Positions 42,826 to 57,409 of a stretch of DNA of 64,000 nucleotides are shown here, in pieces. Below the pieces are notes generated by a model, which made no database searches, had not been told where the DNA came from, and worked only from the letters and a program-made list of their open reading frames with translations. The number at the start of each line of letters is the position of its first letter. Position 1 is the stretch's first letter. The position numbers and the translations under genes are program-made. Origin of the DNA: Acidobacteriaceae bacterium (GTDB lineage: Bacteria > Acidobacteriota > Terriglobia > Bryobacterales > Bryobacteraceae); the NCBI GenBank assembly GCA_019240405.1, contig JAFAYL010000013.1, forward strand, positions 186,001 through 250,000, written 5' to 3'.

Positions 42826-45279
42826 ATGTCTTTCAAAATTTTCAATTCACTTTCCAAGTTGGGCGTCGCGCTACTCGGGTGCGCTGTGTGCTCGTTTGCG
42901 GACTCTCCTTCTTTGGCAACCGTCAAGGGAACAGTAACTGATCCGTCCAATGCCGCTGTGGCTGGGGCGTCGATCCGGCTGCACGAGGCAACCGGTACGG
43001 CGGTATTTACTACGACCTCAGACAGTGCTGGTAGTTTCGTTTTTCGCGAGCTCGCGCCTGGCGAATATCTGATTGATGCATCCGCGCCCGAAATGACGAT
43101 GTTGAAGGCGGAGACGCTGCCGCTCGTTGCCGGTAAAACCTACGAAATTGCAGTCCATTTGTCCGTATCGGCGGTTAAGAGCGAAATCAGTGTTACGGCT
43201 GCAAACGAACCGCAATCGACCGATCAAGTCTCGAAAGCACTGGATACGATCTCAGTTCAAGAAACAGAACAGCGTGGAATCTTTTCGGTGGCAGACGCAG
43301 TGCGATTTGTTCCAGGCCTACGCGTTAGCACTCGCGGCAGCCCGGGTTCCTTTACCACGATTCAGACGCGGGGCTTGCGGGCAACGGATACGGCTGTTTT
43401 GATCGATGGATTCCGGTTTCGCGATCCGACCGGAATACAAGGCGATGCGAGCGCCTATATCGGTGACTTACTGCTGGTCGATACATCACGAATCGAAGTG
43501 CTGCGGGGATCGGGCTCCTCGCTTTACGGCACGAACTCGATGTCGGGAACCATCAACGTTATTACTGAACCAGGCGGTCCGTTGCACGGAGATCTCGACG
43601 TCCAGGGCGGAGGACTGGGGTTGTTTCGCGGCGTTGCACGAATTGCTGGTGACGCGTTAAAGGACCGGCTTAGTTATTCGGCCGGATTGTCACATCTGAA
43701 TGTCACAGAAGGGGTAGACGATGTGGGCGCTGTCCGCGATTGGTCGGGTCAGGCTGGTTTAAATTACGCTCTCGGCGCGCATCTGCGTCTCGGAGCGGAT
43801 GTGTTCGCGAATACCGGCTACCTTCAGGAGAATGTCAGCCCGGCGCCCACCCCAAATGCGCCGGTTACCGGGATCATTCCCGCCATTCCACTCAGCACGG
43901 CGCAGATCCATTTAGTAGATGCCAACCTGCCGTATAACCCTGGCGATGCTACTTTCATTCCGTCGCTTGGTGATCCGGACGCGGGCCGCTATTCGCATTT
44001 CATTGACTCTCTTTTTCGGCTCGAAGACCACCTCACCCCGCGGCTCTCTTACCGCGTTGTTTACGGAATCGTGGACACAAATCGGAATAACACGAATGGG
44101 CCGGCAGGACCCAATGTTCCGGAATACTTTCAGCCGTTTTTTAATACATCAGACCGTTATGCGGGCCGCATTGATACCGTTCAGGCGCGCGTCGATTACT
44201 CACTCGGCGCACACGAGGCCTTGACCGGCGGTTATGAGTTCGAGCAGGAGCATTATCTAAATGTCTCTACCGACCAGAATCCGGATCTTTCCCAACGCGC
44301 ATTTTACAGAACCGATGCAAGACAAAAAACCAACGCTGTGTTTGCGCAAGACGCAACAACGCTGCTAGGCGGCCGGTTGGAAGTTTTGATCTCGGGCCGT
44401 TACACGCGAGCGGATTTGGATCAACCCAATTTAGTTGGCGGGCTTTCCCCTTATGCCAGTACACCGCTGCCGAAGCCACCCAGCGCCTACACAGGGGATG
44501 CTTCAGTCGCTTATTTAGTTCGAAGCACGTCGACCAAGCTGCGCGCCCATGTGGGAGATAGTTTTCGTCTGCCATCGATTTACGAGCGGTTCGGCGGCTA
44601 CTTCTACGGAGGAACGTATTTTCCATTGGGTGATCCGCGACTTAGCCCGGAACGCGCCGTGTCTATCGACGGCGGCTTCGATCAGTACCTGTTTCATGAG
44701 CATTTAAAGGTAAGCGGCACGTATTTTTATTCGCATTTGCAGCAAGTCATCGGATTTCTCGATTTTCCGCCAGGTTACGTGGATCCGTATGGACGCACCG
44801 GGGGCTACTACAACACGGGCGGCGGCATTTCGCGAGGGGTCGAATTAAGCGGTGATTTCCGACCCCGGCGCAGTACGGCAGTTTTCGCGTCGTACACGTA
44901 CACGAACGCTCAAAATCGGACTTCGCAGTACTACACCGGCACGGGGGTTGATCCACTGCAATCACCGCGTATTCTTCCAAACGTCTTAACGATTGTTGCA
45001 ACCCAGCAGCTCAAGCACGCCGATTTCGCGATGGATTTTGAAGCGGGAAGCGACTACTTATATCCGCTGTATGGCGTGTCTTTGCTCGCGAGTAATGCTT
45101 ATCGGTTCAGCGGTCCCCGGCAGCTTGGGCTTTCGGCCGGTTATTCGGTCCGCGTGAGCGAACGGACTTCGGCCCGCTTTTATGTGCGGGTTTCTAATGC
45201 GCTTGGGCAGGATTTCTACGAGGACGGATTTCGAACGCCCCCTCGTTGGGCGGTTGGAGGCATTCACTTCAGCTTTTGA
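42826..45279 (+). CDS. TonB-dependent receptor under B12 control (probable cobalamin transporter)
   Basis: An 817-residue outer-membrane receptor. Signal peptide (to SFADS), a carboxypeptidase-regulatory-like domain (TVKGTVTDPSNAAVAGASIR, about residues 32-110), a plug domain (VADAVRFVPGLRV; GLRATDTAVLIDGFRF; IEVLRGSGSSLYGTNSMSGT, then INVITEPGG) and a 22-strand-type barrel ending WAVGGIHFSF. The riboswitch upstream makes cobalamin (or another corrinoid) the likely ligand, like BtuB, but with an added N-terminal domain. No ABC transporter (btuCDF) genes are adjacent. Confidence 0.9.
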   Translation: MSFKIFNSLSKLGVALLGCAVCSFADSPSLATVKGTVTDPSNAAVAGASIRLHEATGTAVFTTTSDSAGSFVFRELAPGEYLIDASAPEMTMLKAETLPLVAGKTYEIAVHLSVSAVKSEISVTAANEPQSTDQVSKALDTISVQETEQRGIFSVADAVRFVPGLRVSTRGSPGSFTTIQTRGLRATDTAVLIDGFRFRDPTGIQGDASAYIGDLLLVDTSRIEVLRGSGSSLYGTNSMSGTINVITEPGGPLHGDLDVQGGGLGLFRGVARIAGDALKDRLSYSAGLSHLNVTEGVDDVGAVRDWSGQAGLNYALGAHLRLGADVFANTGYLQENVSPAPTPNAPVTGIIPAIPLSTAQIHLVDANLPYNPGDATFIPSLGDPDAGRYSHFIDSLFRLEDHLTPRLSYRVVYGIVDTNRNNTNGPAGPNVPEYFQPFFNTSDRYAGRIDTVQARVDYSLGAHEALTGGYEFEQEHYLNVSTDQNPDLSQRAFYRTDARQKTNAVFAQDATTLLGGRLEVLISGRYTRADLDQPNLVGGLSPYASTPLPKPPSAYTGDASVAYLVRSTSTKLRAHVGDSFRLPSIYERFGGYFYGGTYFPLGDPRLSPERAVSIDGGFDQYLFHEHLKVSGTYFYSHLQQVIGFLDFPPGYVDPYGRTGGYYNTGGGISRGVELSGDFRPRRSTAVFASYTYTNAQNRTSQYYTGTGVDPLQSPRILPNVLTIVATQQLKHADFAMDFEAGSDYLYPLYGVSLLASNAYRFSGPRQLGLSAGYSVRVSERTSARFYVRVSNALGQDFYEDGFRTPPRWAVGGIHFSF

Positions 45280-45285
45280 CTTCAG

Positions 45286-45312
45286 CAAGTGGCGGCACGC
45301 CGCTTGTTCTTT
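45286..45312 (+). terminator. Probable intrinsic terminator of the B12 receptor gene
   Basis: Hairpin CAAGTGGCG-gca-CGCCGCTTG (one U-G pair) seven bases after the stop, followed by TTCTTT. The short, interrupted T-tract makes it a moderate candidate. Confidence 0.55.
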
Positions 45313-45402
45313 GCGCTGTAAAGAACTTGCCTGATCGGTGAATATTGCCTATACTCGGTTTTAGGGTTACCGGCACTCATAAGTGCGAGTGTGGTGATTG
45401 TT

Positions 45403-46011
45403 ATGGCGTTTGCTCAACGGGCTCCAATAAGCAAAGATCCGGTCGCGATTGATCGTCATGCCGCGGACAATTTGCGTTTCATTCGCGACACCATGGAGCG
45501 GGCAGCTTCCTTTACGGCGGTGCCCGGTTGGGGCGGCGTGATGATCGGCGCTACGGCGCTGGGGGCGGGAGCCGTGGCCATGGGCGACTCGGCCCGTCAG
45601 CAATTCTTTATTTGGTTGGGTGAGGCGCTGTTGGCCTTACTGATCGCCGGATTTACACTCAAGGCGAAATCACGCCGGCTCGCGCTATCGCTCCAGTCTC
45701 GCCCGGCACGTCGCGCCCTGTTGAGCTTTGTCCCTCCGCTGTTCGCAGGTGCAGTTCTTAGCGCGGTTCTGTACAGGCTGGACGCCCTAAGCGCCGTTCC
45801 CGGCTTATGGCTGCTGATGTACGGCACGGCTGTCGTGACTGGAGGGGCTTTTTCGGTTCGGATTGTGCCGGTGATGGGACTCTGTTTCATGTTTTTGGGC
45901 GGCCTCGCGCTTCTTGCGCCAGCCCAGTGGGGCAATTGGTTCTTGGTAATGGGCTTTGGCGTTGTGCATGTCGCCTTTGGAGTGGTGATCGCAAGGAGGT
46001 ACGGTGGCTAG
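45403..46011 (+). CDS. Hypothetical membrane protein paired with a winged-helix regulator
   Basis: From ATG 45403 (GTG 45391 also possible) the product has 202 residues: a soluble N-terminus ([20 protein letters not shown]) and then six hydrophobic segments, ending in the sequence [17 protein letters not shown] do not recognise the family beyond similarity in layout to acidobacterial membrane proteins that accompany a small DNA-binding partner. Its end overlaps the next gene by eight bases, so the two are translated together. Confidence 0.72.
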   Translation: MAFAQRAPISKDPVAIDRHAADNLRFIRDTMERAASFTAVPGWGGVMIGATALGAGAVAMGDSARQQFFIWLGEALLALLIAGFTLKAKSRRLALSLQSRPARRALLSFVPPLFAGAVLSAVLYRLDALSAVPGLWLLMYGTAVVTGGAFSVRIVPVMGLCFMFLGGLALLAPAQWGNWFLVMGFGVVHVAFGVVIARRYGG

Positions 46012-46402
46012 ACCAGCAATGGCGCGGGAATCCGACCTCGCCGCATCCAGAACACGCGCGGCAAAGACGAGCAAGGGTGCAAGCGAGCGTGGAACAGTCG
46101 AGAACGCGCTTCCAAACCTCGACCGAATCATTCACGAACGAATGCGGCTGGGAATCGTAAGCGCGCTGGCCGTGAATGATTCGCTTACGTTCAATGAGCT
46201 TAAACGCCTGCTGCAAACGACAGATGGTAATTTGAGCGTTCATGCGAGGCGGCTCGAAGAAGCAAGATACGTGGAATGCACAAAGAGTTTCGAGGGCCGC
46301 ATGCCGAAAACCGAGTACCGCTTGACCGCCGCCGGTCGCAAGGCGTTCGAGCGTTACCTGAATCACATGGAAGCGCTGATTCAGTCGCTACGCGAGCGCT
46401 GA
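46004..46402 (+). CDS. Winged-helix transcriptional regulator (HTH_34-like)
   Basis: A 132-residue protein starting at GTG 46004, with AAGGAGG four bases upstream. A basic, disordered 35-residue N-terminus precedes a winged helix of the PadR/MarR-like HTH_34 type: HERMRLGIVSALAVNDSLTF, NELKRLLQTTDGNLSVHARR, LEEARYVEC, PKTEYRLTAAGRKAFERYLN. Such proteins usually control the membrane protein encoded beside them. It overlaps that gene and precedes rplA by 99 bases. Confidence 0.82.
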   Translation: MARPAMARESDLAASRTRAAKTSKGASERGTVENALPNLDRIIHERMRLGIVSALAVNDSLTFNELKRLLQTTDGNLSVHARRLEEARYVECTKSFEGRMPKTEYRLTAAGRKAFERYLNHMEALIQSLRER

Positions 46403-46424
46403 ACACACTCCGAAAGTCGCTCGT

Positions 46425-46436
46425 GTTATCCTGAAA
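46425..46436 (+). repeat. 12-base motif shared with the rpoB upstream region (copy 1)
   Basis: GTTATCCTGAAA, identical to 48256-48267. It contains a -10-like TATCCT, but no acceptable -35 hexamer lies 16-19 bases upstream of this copy. It stands 66 bases before the rplA start. Confidence 0.35.
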
Positions 46437-46501
46437 CAGTCCCGCAACACAGTTGGGAGGCAAGGGTGTTTATAGCCTGAGCCGTTTGAACCAGTCCACG
46501 C

Positions 46502-47212
46502 ATGAGCCACAAACCGGGTAAAAAATACGAATCCGCCGCCAAGCAAGTTGAGGCGAAGCCATATCAACTCGCGGAGGCTGTAAATCTCGTTCAGAAGATC
46601 AAGTACACGAAATTCGACGAGACGGTCGAGGTGCACATGCGCCTGGGGGTGGATCCGAAGCACGCCGACCAGATGGTGCGGGGCACTGTTGTGCTGCCGA
46701 ACGGGCTCGGCAAATCGAAGCGCGTTCTCGTGATTGCATCCGGCGATAAGGTTCGCGAAGCACAGGAAGCGGGCGCCGATTTCGTAGGCGGCGAAGACAT
46801 GGTCAACAAGATTCAGGGTGAAAACTGGACCGATTTTGATGCTGTCATTGCCACGCCTGACATGATGCGTTCCGTCGGCCGCCTCGGGAAGGTCTTGGGT
46901 CCTCGGGGACTGATGCCGAACCCCAAGACAGGGACTGTAACGACTGACGTGGGGAAGGCGATTCAGGAGATTAAGGCCGGTAAAGTCGAGTTTCGCGTGG
47001 ACAAAACCGGCGTTATTCACGCGCCGGTTGGCAAGGTCAGCTTCCCGAGCGACAAGCTTTTGGAGAACACAAATAGTCTGATTCAAGCGGTTATTAAAGC
47101 CAAGCCTTCGGCAGCTAAAGGCAAATACGTGAAGAGCGCGACCTTGTGCTCCACCATGGGTCCGGGCGTGCATCTTGATGTGACGCCCTTCAACACGAGG
47201 GCGGCGGCGTAA
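46502..47212 (+). CDS. rplA: Ribosomal protein L1
   Basis: L1 forms the mobile stalk that helps release deacylated tRNA from the E site. The 236-residue product is full length, with the diagnostic [20 protein letters not shown], then VVLPNGLGK, the GEDMVNKIQ segment, [20 protein letters not shown] and [16 protein letters not shown]. In most bacteria rplK (L11) comes just before it; here the preceding gene is a winged-helix regulator, so the block begins with rplA. The gap of 99 bases before it may hold a promoter; TTGGGAGGCAAGG at 46451-46463 resembles an L1 leader site. Confidence 0.98.
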   Translation: MSHKPGKKYESAAKQVEAKPYQLAEAVNLVQKIKYTKFDETVEVHMRLGVDPKHADQMVRGTVVLPNGLGKSKRVLVIASGDKVREAQEAGADFVGGEDMVNKIQGENWTDFDAVIATPDMMRSVGRLGKVLGPRGLMPNPKTGTVTTDVGKAIQEIKAGKVEFRVDKTGVIHAPVGKVSFPSDKLLENTNSLIQAVIKAKPSAAKGKYVKSATLCSTMGPGVHLDVTPFNTRAAA

Positions 47213-47245
47213 AGCGCGCATCCGCTGCATATTCGAAAGCAGTGC

Positions 47246-47773
47246 ATGAAAGATAAAGACCAAAAGAAAAAAGAGCTTGAGAATCTAAGGCGAGCCCTCG
47301 AAGAAAGCAAGAACATTTTCGTGACCAGCTACGAGAAGCTGCGCGTCAGTCAGGATTTCGCGCTGCGGAAGACGATTCGCGAAGCTGGCGGAAACTATCG
47401 GGTGGTGAAGAACAACCTGGCGGCAAAAGCATCCGAAGGAACGGCGACGAGCGACTTGCTGGGTGATTTAAAAGGGATGACCTCGCTCGCCTACACTTCA
47501 AAAGATCCCGTCGCGCTCGCGAAGGCGCTGACGAAATATGCGAAAGAAAACGCGGCATTTACCTTCAAAGCGGGAATGGTCGAGGGGCGGGTCGTCGACG
47601 TGAAGGCGATTAACGACCTCGCGGCGATGCCCCCGAAAGAAGAGATTTACGCAAAGCTTTTGTACCTGATTAATGCCAACGCGACGCGATTGGTGAGCAC
47701 GGTTAACGGTGTAGGGCGGAATCTGGCGGTGGTTTTGGATCAGGCCGGTAAGGAAAACAAGTTTAAACAATAG
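47246..47773 (+). CDS. rplJ: Ribosomal protein L10
   Basis: L10 (P0) anchors the L7/L12 dimers on the ribosomal stalk. The 175-residue product shows [52 protein letters not shown] and the C-terminal helix [19 protein letters not shown] that binds L7/L12. It lies 33 bases after rplA and 17 bases before rplL, in the usual order. Confidence 0.98.
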   Translation: MKDKDQKKKELENLRRALEESKNIFVTSYEKLRVSQDFALRKTIREAGGNYRVVKNNLAAKASEGTATSDLLGDLKGMTSLAYTSKDPVALAKALTKYAKENAAFTFKAGMVEGRVVDVKAINDLAAMPPKEEIYAKLLYLINANATRLVSTVNGVGRNLAVVLDQAGKENKFKQ

Positions 47774-47790
47774 GGAGTTTAGAAGGAAAA

Positions 47791-48174
47791 ATGGCGGATA
47801 TTAACGCAATCGCAGAACAGATTCAGGGTTTGACGCTGCTTGAGGCTTCTCAACTGGTCAAGCTACTCGAGGAGAAGCTGGGAGTTTCGGCGGCCGCGGC
47901 TTCCGTGGCAGTAGCGGCTCCCGGTGGGGGCGGCGGTGCGGCGGCCCCGGCAGCAGAAGAGAAAACGGAGTTCAGCGTCGTTCTGACTGCAGCAGGAGCG
48001 AACAAGATCAACGTTATTAAGGCTGTTCGAGAGGTGACGAGTCTAGGTCTGAAGGAAGCAAAGGACTTGGTCGACGGCGCCCCGAAGCCGATTAAAGAAG
48101 GTGTCAATAAGGAAGAAGCCGAGGCGATTCGGAAGAAGTTCGTCGACGCGGGTGCGACCGTCGAAGTCAAGTAG
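47791..48174 (+). CDS. rplL: Ribosomal protein L7/L12
   Basis: The stalk protein that recruits translational GTPases. The 127-residue product has the N-terminal dimerisation domain ([20 protein letters not shown]), a flexible Ala/Gly/Pro hinge (about residues 32-52), and the conserved C-terminal domain ([20 protein letters not shown], then [19 protein letters not shown] and GATVEVK). RBS agaaggaaaa precedes ATG 47791. Confidence 0.98.
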   Translation: MADINAIAEQIQGLTLLEASQLVKLLEEKLGVSAAAASVAVAAPGGGGGAAAPAAEEKTEFSVVLTAAGANKINVIKAVREVTSLGLKEAKDLVDGAPKPIKEGVNKEEAEAIRKKFVDAGATVEVK

Positions 48175-48632
48175 CCTGAAATTCCCGCATTTTGGTTGTT
48201 GTAAGCTAAAAGAAAGAAGGTCAGGGCCTTGGGTTGACGCCGCTGGCCATACTTGGTTATCCTGAAATTGACGTCAAACTGGCTCGTTCCCGCATCGTAC
48301 TTTGGGTTACAGTTTGTTGGGTAGTACTCCCGCGCGCTTGTTCCGGCGTTGCGGGCGTTTTTGCATGCCCGAAATCGCCCTTTTCTCACTGCCCACTTTT
48401 TATGTCTGTGGCCGGGATGTGCCCAATTACCGCCAGTACTTACCTGATCGTTACCGGCGACCAGGATCTTTCTCAGCATTTTTCAAGGCGCGGCCAATTT
48501 CTCACTCTCAGCAGATGCGGCTGGATCGCTGTGATTCACCGCTGATCGCCGTTGCCGCGTAGGATTGCGGTTCGGCTTCGTTTTTGCGAATTCGCTAGAT
48601 GACTTCATTTGTTTCATAAGGAAGAGCGTTAG
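48175..48632. other. Long intergenic leader between rplL and rpoB
   Basis: 458 bases without a credible gene; the open frames inside lack ribosome binding sites and family resemblance. It holds a probable promoter (48234-48263). A stretch with CGGGCgtttttgcatGCCCG (48352-48371) could fold into a hairpin. In many bacteria this gap carries an attenuator that sets the ratio of ribosomal protein to RNA polymerase mRNA; I do not see a classic terminator. Confidence 0.5.
48234..48267 (+). promoter_or_regulatory. Candidate rpoB promoter with the shared 12-base motif (copy 2)
   Basis: TTGACG at 48234-48239, an 18-base spacer, and TATCCT at 48258-48263 (four of six -10 bases). The -10 lies in GTTATCCTGAAA (48256-48267), which also occurs upstream of rplA. 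A start here would give a leader of about 360 bases before rpoB. Confidence 0.5.
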
Positions 48633-52937
<4,305 letters not shown>

Positions 52938-52975
52938 AAGGCCAGCGAATTCGAAAGGAATTTTAAGGACAATAC

Positions 52976-55900
52976 ATGTTTCGTTCCTCTCCGTACGATA
53001 GAGCTAATCTCATCGCCGACTTCGATTCGATTCGAATCAGCCTGGCGTCTCCCGAGAAGATCCGGAGCTGGTCGCATGGTGAAGTCACTAAGCCCGAGAC
53101 CATCAATTACCGTACGTTCAAACCTGAGCGCGACGGTCTGTTTTGCGCACGAATTTTCGGGCCAGTAGCAGACTGGGAGTGCCTCTGCGGTAAGTACAAG
53201 CGCATGAAACATCGCGGAGTGATCTGCGATAAGTGCGGCGTCGAAGTTACTCTTTCTCGCGTGCGCCGTGAGCGGCTAGGGCATATTGAACTGGCGAGCG
53301 CATCTTCGCACGTGTGGTTTTTCAAAGGCCTGCCGAGCCGGATCGGCTATCTTCTCGACATTACGCTTCGGGAACTCGAGCGCGTGTTGTATTACGAGGC
53401 GTTCGTCATTATTGATCCGGGTGAGGGCACGGGACTTAATGCCGGCGAAGTCATTAGCGATGAGCGCAAGCGCCAACTCGATCAGGAGTTTCCTGGCAAA
53501 TTCGTCGCCATGATGGGCGCCGAGGGTGTGAAAGAGCTCCTGAAGCGGATCGATATCGAAGCGCTCAGCCTGGACATTCGCGAGAAGATGAAAACCGAAA
53601 CTTCCGCGCAAAAGAAGCTGAAGTATGCTAAGCGGCTTCGAGTTGTCGAGAGTTTCCGAAAATCGGGCAACAAGCCCGAGTGGATGATTCTTGATGTCAT
53701 TCCGGTGATTCCACCTGAGCTCCGTCCATTGGTTCCGCTCGACGGCGGCCGGTTTGCGACTTCCGACTTGAATGATCTTTATCGTCGCGTTATTAACCGC
53801 AACAATCGCCTGAAAAAGTTAATGGAGCTGCATGCTCCCGATGTGATCGTCCGCAATGAAAAGCGCATGCTGCAGGAAGCTGTCGATGCGCTATTCGATA
53901 ATGGCCGGCGTGGGCGCGTTCTGCGCGGCGCAAACAATCGTCCGTTGAAGTCCTTGTCAGACACGCTGAAAGGCAAGCAGGGCCGCTTCCGTCAAAACTT
54001 ACTCGGCAAGCGCGTCGACTATTCCGGCCGTTCCGTGATTGTTGTCGGACCGGAGTTGAAGCTGCATCAATGCGGTCTGCCAAAGAAGATGGCGCTCGAG
54101 CTGTTCAAGCCTTTCATCTATCACCGTCTCGAGCAGCGCGGCCATTGCACGACTATTAAGCAGGCCAAGGAATTGGTTGAGCAGCAGGATCCGGTAGTTT
54201 GGGACATTCTCGAAGAAGTCATCAAGGATCATCCGATTCTCTTGAATCGCGCTCCTACGCTTCATCGTCTTGGAATTCAGGCGTTCGAGCCGGTGCTGGT
54301 GGAAGGAAAGGCGATCAAGCTGCACCCGCTCACTTGTACGGCTTTCAACGCCGACTTCGATGGCGATCAGATGGCGGTTCATATCCCGCTGTCGCCCGAA
54401 GCGCAAATCGAAGCAGCCACGCTGATGCTCGCTTCGAACAACATTCTTTCCCCCGCACACGGCGCACCTATTGCCATTCCGACTCAGGATATGGTGCTGG
54501 GCCTTTATTACCTGACCAAAATGCGCCCGAATTCAAAAGGTTCCGGTCGCACTTTCGCCTCGATCGATGACGTTCTGATCGCGCTTGAAATGGGCGAGGT
54601 GGAAACCCTTACGGCGATTAAACTCCGACATACCGGAAAGGTTATCGATCTAACGAAGGCCTTCGACAATCAGAACATTCTTCACACCGAGCCGATTGAA
54701 TTCAACAAGCAGTACATGGATACGACAGTCGGCCGCGTCATCTTGAACGATGTGCTTCCGAAGCAGATGCCGTTCATCAACGGTCTGCTCAAGAAGAAAG
54801 GACTCTCCCAGCTCGTCCAATACTGCTACTTGAACTTCGGTCTGCAAACGACCGTGCAGATGCTTGATGAAGTCAAGAAGCTCGGATTCCTCTATGCAAC
54901 GCGTGCCGGCATCTCGATTGGAATCGACGATATGGTCGTGCCCGAAGACAAGGGTAACCTGGTGCGCGACGCTGAGAAACAGGTTATTGAAGTTCAGCAG
55001 CAATATCAGGAAGGGGCGATCACGCAGTCCGAGCGCTACAACAAAATCATTGAAATCTGGTCGAAGGTCACCGAAGCGGTTTCCGACAAGATGTTTAAGA
55101 ACATGGAGGAAGATGACCGCACGGGCCGCAACCTGAATCCCATTTACATCATGGCGGACTCAGGCGCGCGAGGCTCGAAGCAGCAGATCCGTCAGCTTTC
55201 GGGGATGCGCGGCTTGATGGCCAAGCCGTCAGGCGAGATCATTGAAACGCCAATTACGGCCAACTTCCGTGAAGGGCTGAACGTGTTGCAGTACTTCATC
55301 TCGACACACGGCGCCCGCAAGGGATTGGCTGATACGGCACTGAAGACGGCCGACTCGGGTTATCTCACGCGCAGACTTTGCGATGTCGCGCAGGACGTGA
55401 TTATTACCGAAGATGATTGCGGAACGAGCGATGGAATTTACGTCGAGCCGATCATCGAGTCGGGCGAAATCATCGAACCGCTCCGTGACCGAATTGTCGG
55501 CCGGGTCGCTCTCGAGGATCAACGCGACTACGAGAACAATATTATCGTTCGTGTGAATGAGGAGATCACGGAAGACCTGGCGAGCGCGATTCAAGCAGCT
55601 GGTATCGAGCGCGTCAAGATTCGCTCCGTGCTTACCTGCGAATCAAAGCGCGGGGTCTGCCGGCTGTGCTACGGCCGCAATCTGGCTACCGGCCGGATGG
55701 TCGAGCGCGGCGAGGCCGTTGGCATTATCTCGGCTCAGTCGATAGGCGAGCCTGGCACGCAGCTTACGATGCGTACGTTCCACATTGGCGGCGCAGCTAC
55801 TCGTGTGAGTGAGCAATCTACGCAAGATGCCAAAAGCGACGGGTTTGTCAAATTCAACAACGTCAACACCGTCCGCAATAAGAAGGGCGAGCTGATCGCG

Positions 55901-57208
55901 ATGAACCGGAACGGCATTCTCATCATCGTCGACGAGAAGAGCCGGGAACGGGAGAGGTATCCGGTTGTTTACGGAGCCAAGATCAACGTCGAGAATGGCG
56001 CAGCCGTGAAGGCTAACCAGGTGCTGCTCGAATGGGATCCATATACGTTCTCGATTCTCACTGAGATCAGCGGAACCATTCATTTCAAAGACTTGATTGA
56101 CGGCGTGACGACTCAGGAACAGGTAGATGAGATCACAGGCAACATGCAAGTGGTCGTGACTGAGTCTTCGGACGAAAAGCGTTTTCCGACGATTATAGTT
56201 CGTCCGCAAGGTGCTGGCCGATCGGAAGAGAAGCGTTACCTAATGCCGACTCACGCACATCTGATGGTGTCGGATGGCGAAGAGGTGCATGCGGGCGATG
56301 TCCTCGCGAAGATTCCCCGTGCCACTACGAAGACCAAGGACATTACGGGCGGACTGCCCCGCGTCGTTGAGCTTTTCGAAGCTCGCAAACCGCGCGAGAC
56401 GGCGGTGATCGCGGAGATCAACGGCGTCGTAAAGTACGGCGAGGTTACGAAGGGCTTGCGCAAGCTCTACATTGTGGGTGATGACGGCGTGCAGAAGGAA
56501 TATTCGATTCCACGCGGCGTACACATCAACGTCCAGGAAGGCGAGCGCGTGCGCTCGGGCGACCCATTGATGGATGGCCCTCGCAATCCGCACGACATCT
56601 TGGCTGTGCTCGGCGAAAAAGAACTACAGAAATACCTTGTGAACGAGATTCAGGAGGTCTACCGTTTGCAGGGCGTTAATATCAACGACAAACACCTCGA
56701 AGTGATTTCACGACAGATGATGCGGTGGATCAGAATTGAGGATATCGGCGATACCGAGTTTCTACCCGAGGAAGTAGTGGACAAGTTCAAATTCCGCGAA
56801 GAAAATAATCGGGTAATTGACGCTGGTCAGCGCCCCGCAACGGGCAAACCGATTCTTCTCGGGATTACAAAGGCTTCACTGTCGACGGACTCGTTTATTT
56901 CGGCAGCAAGTTTCCAAGAAACGACTCGCGTGTTGACCGAAGCTGCAATCAATGGGAAAGTGGATTATCTCCGCGGTCTCAAAGAGAACGTCATCATGGG
57001 TCGGTTGATTCCTGCCGGTACAGGTATGGAATATTACCGGCGCGTAAAGATTGCCGGCGAGGACGTTGTCGAAGAAGAAGCAGTCCCCGAGCACGAGCTC
57101 TCACTCAGCGATACTCTTCAGGAGTATGGCGACGAGACTCGCGGCGTCTACACGGGTGGTCTATCCGAAGATGTGGGCGAGGACGCCTTGACAGCAGAAG
57201 AAATCTAA
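52976..57208 (+). CDS. rpoC: DNA-directed RNA polymerase subunit beta'
   Basis: The 1410-residue catalytic subunit. N-terminal zinc finger: [20 protein letters not shown], then CGVEV. Catalytic magnesium loop [12 protein letters not shown] with D460, D462 and D464. Other landmarks: [20 protein letters not shown] (switch 2 region), the bridge-helix region [20 protein letters not shown] and the second zinc site [16 protein letters not shown]. It begins 38 bases after rpoB, with aaggac as ribosome binding site, and is followed by a strong terminator. Confidence 0.99.
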   Translation: MFRSSPYDRANLIADFDSIRISLASPEKIRSWSHGEVTKPETINYRTFKPERDGLFCARIFGPVADWECLCGKYKRMKHRGVICDKCGVEVTLSRVRRERLGHIELASASSHVWFFKGLPSRIGYLLDITLRELERVLYYEAFVIIDPGEGTGLNAGEVISDERKRQLDQEFPGKFVAMMGAEGVKELLKRIDIEALSLDIREKMKTETSAQKKLKYAKRLRVVESFRKSGNKPEWMILDVIPVIPPELRPLVPLDGGRFATSDLNDLYRRVINRNNRLKKLMELHAPDVIVRNEKRMLQEAVDALFDNGRRGRVLRGANNRPLKSLSDTLKGKQGRFRQNLLGKRVDYSGRSVIVVGPELKLHQCGLPKKMALELFKPFIYHRLEQRGHCTTIKQAKELVEQQDPVVWDILEEVIKDHPILLNRAPTLHRLGIQAFEPVLVEGKAIKLHPLTCTAFNADFDGDQMAVHIPLSPEAQIEAATLMLASNNILSPAHGAPIAIPTQDMVLGLYYLTKMRPNSKGSGRTFASIDDVLIALEMGEVETLTAIKLRHTGKVIDLTKAFDNQNILHTEPIEFNKQYMDTTVGRVILNDVLPKQMPFINGLLKKKGLSQLVQYCYLNFGLQTTVQMLDEVKKLGFLYATRAGISIGIDDMVVPEDKGNLVRDAEKQVIEVQQQYQEGAITQSERYNKIIEIWSKVTEAVSDKMFKNMEEDDRTGRNLNPIYIMADSGARGSKQQIRQLSGMRGLMAKPSGEIIETPITANFREGLNVLQYFISTHGARKGLADTALKTADSGYLTRRLCDVAQDVIITEDDCGTSDGIYVEPIIESGEIIEPLRDRIVGRVALEDQRDYENNIIVRVNEEITEDLASAIQAAGIERVKIRSVLTCESKRGVCRLCYGRNLATGRMVERGEAVGIISAQSIGEPGTQLTMRTFHIGGAATRVSEQSTQDAKSDGFVKFNNVNTVRNKKGELIAMNRNGILIIVDEKSRERERYPVVYGAKINVENGAAVKANQVLLEWDPYTFSILTEISGTIHFKDLIDGVTTQEQVDEITGNMQVVVTESSDEKRFPTIIVRPQGAGRSEEKRYLMPTHAHLMVSDGEEVHAGDVLAKIPRATTKTKDITGGLPRVVELFEARKPRETAVIAEINGVVKYGEVTKGLRKLYIVGDDGVQKEYSIPRGVHINVQEGERVRSGDPLMDGPRNPHDILAVLGEKELQKYLVNEIQEVYRLQGVNINDKHLEVISRQMMRWIRIEDIGDTEFLPEEVVDKFKFREENNRVIDAGQRPATGKPILLGITKASLSTDSFISAASFQETTRVLTEAAINGKVDYLRGLKENVIMGRLIPAGTGMEYYRRVKIAGEDVVEEEAVPEHELSLSDTLQEYGDETRGVYTGGLSEDVGEDALTAEEI

Positions 57209-57237
57209 TCCCTCGCGCTTAAAATAAATATCCGTTC

Positions 57238-57267
57238 AGGCGGTCCTAAAAAGGGCCGCCTTTTTTT
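57238..57267 (+). terminator. Intrinsic terminator of the rpl-rpo operon
   Basis: Stem AGGCGGTCC with GGGCCGCCT (nine pairs, one G-U) around the loop TAAAAA, followed directly by seven T. It lies 29 bases after the rpoC stop. Confidence 0.93.
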
Positions 57268-57314
57268 GAAACTCTCCTGTTTTCCTTTCGAATGGAGTAT
57301 TATCGTACCGGAGA

Positions 57315-57369
57315 ACGGCCACGCGTCCCGGGGCCGAGCTGGCAGAATTTTGGCCATGACTCCGGCCGT
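57315..57369 (+). other. Possible structured 5' leader of the Cache-protein gene
   Basis: ACGGCC (57315-57320) can pair with GGCCGT (57364-57369), enclosing TGGC-agaatttt-GCCA-type pairing (about 57340-57355). An alternative pairing CCACG/CGTGG (57319-57323 with 57367-57371) competes with it. I do not recognise a riboswitch class; it could be a simple untranslated structure. Confidence 0.25.
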
Positions 57370-57409
57370 GGTTAGTCTTCCGCGACAACCATGAAGTGGG
57401 AGGTGTGAG

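Noticed and set aside
48234-48562. Open frames of about 86-103 codons before rpoB
   Set aside because: They lie in the rpoB leader, lack ribosome binding sites and look like non-coding composition.
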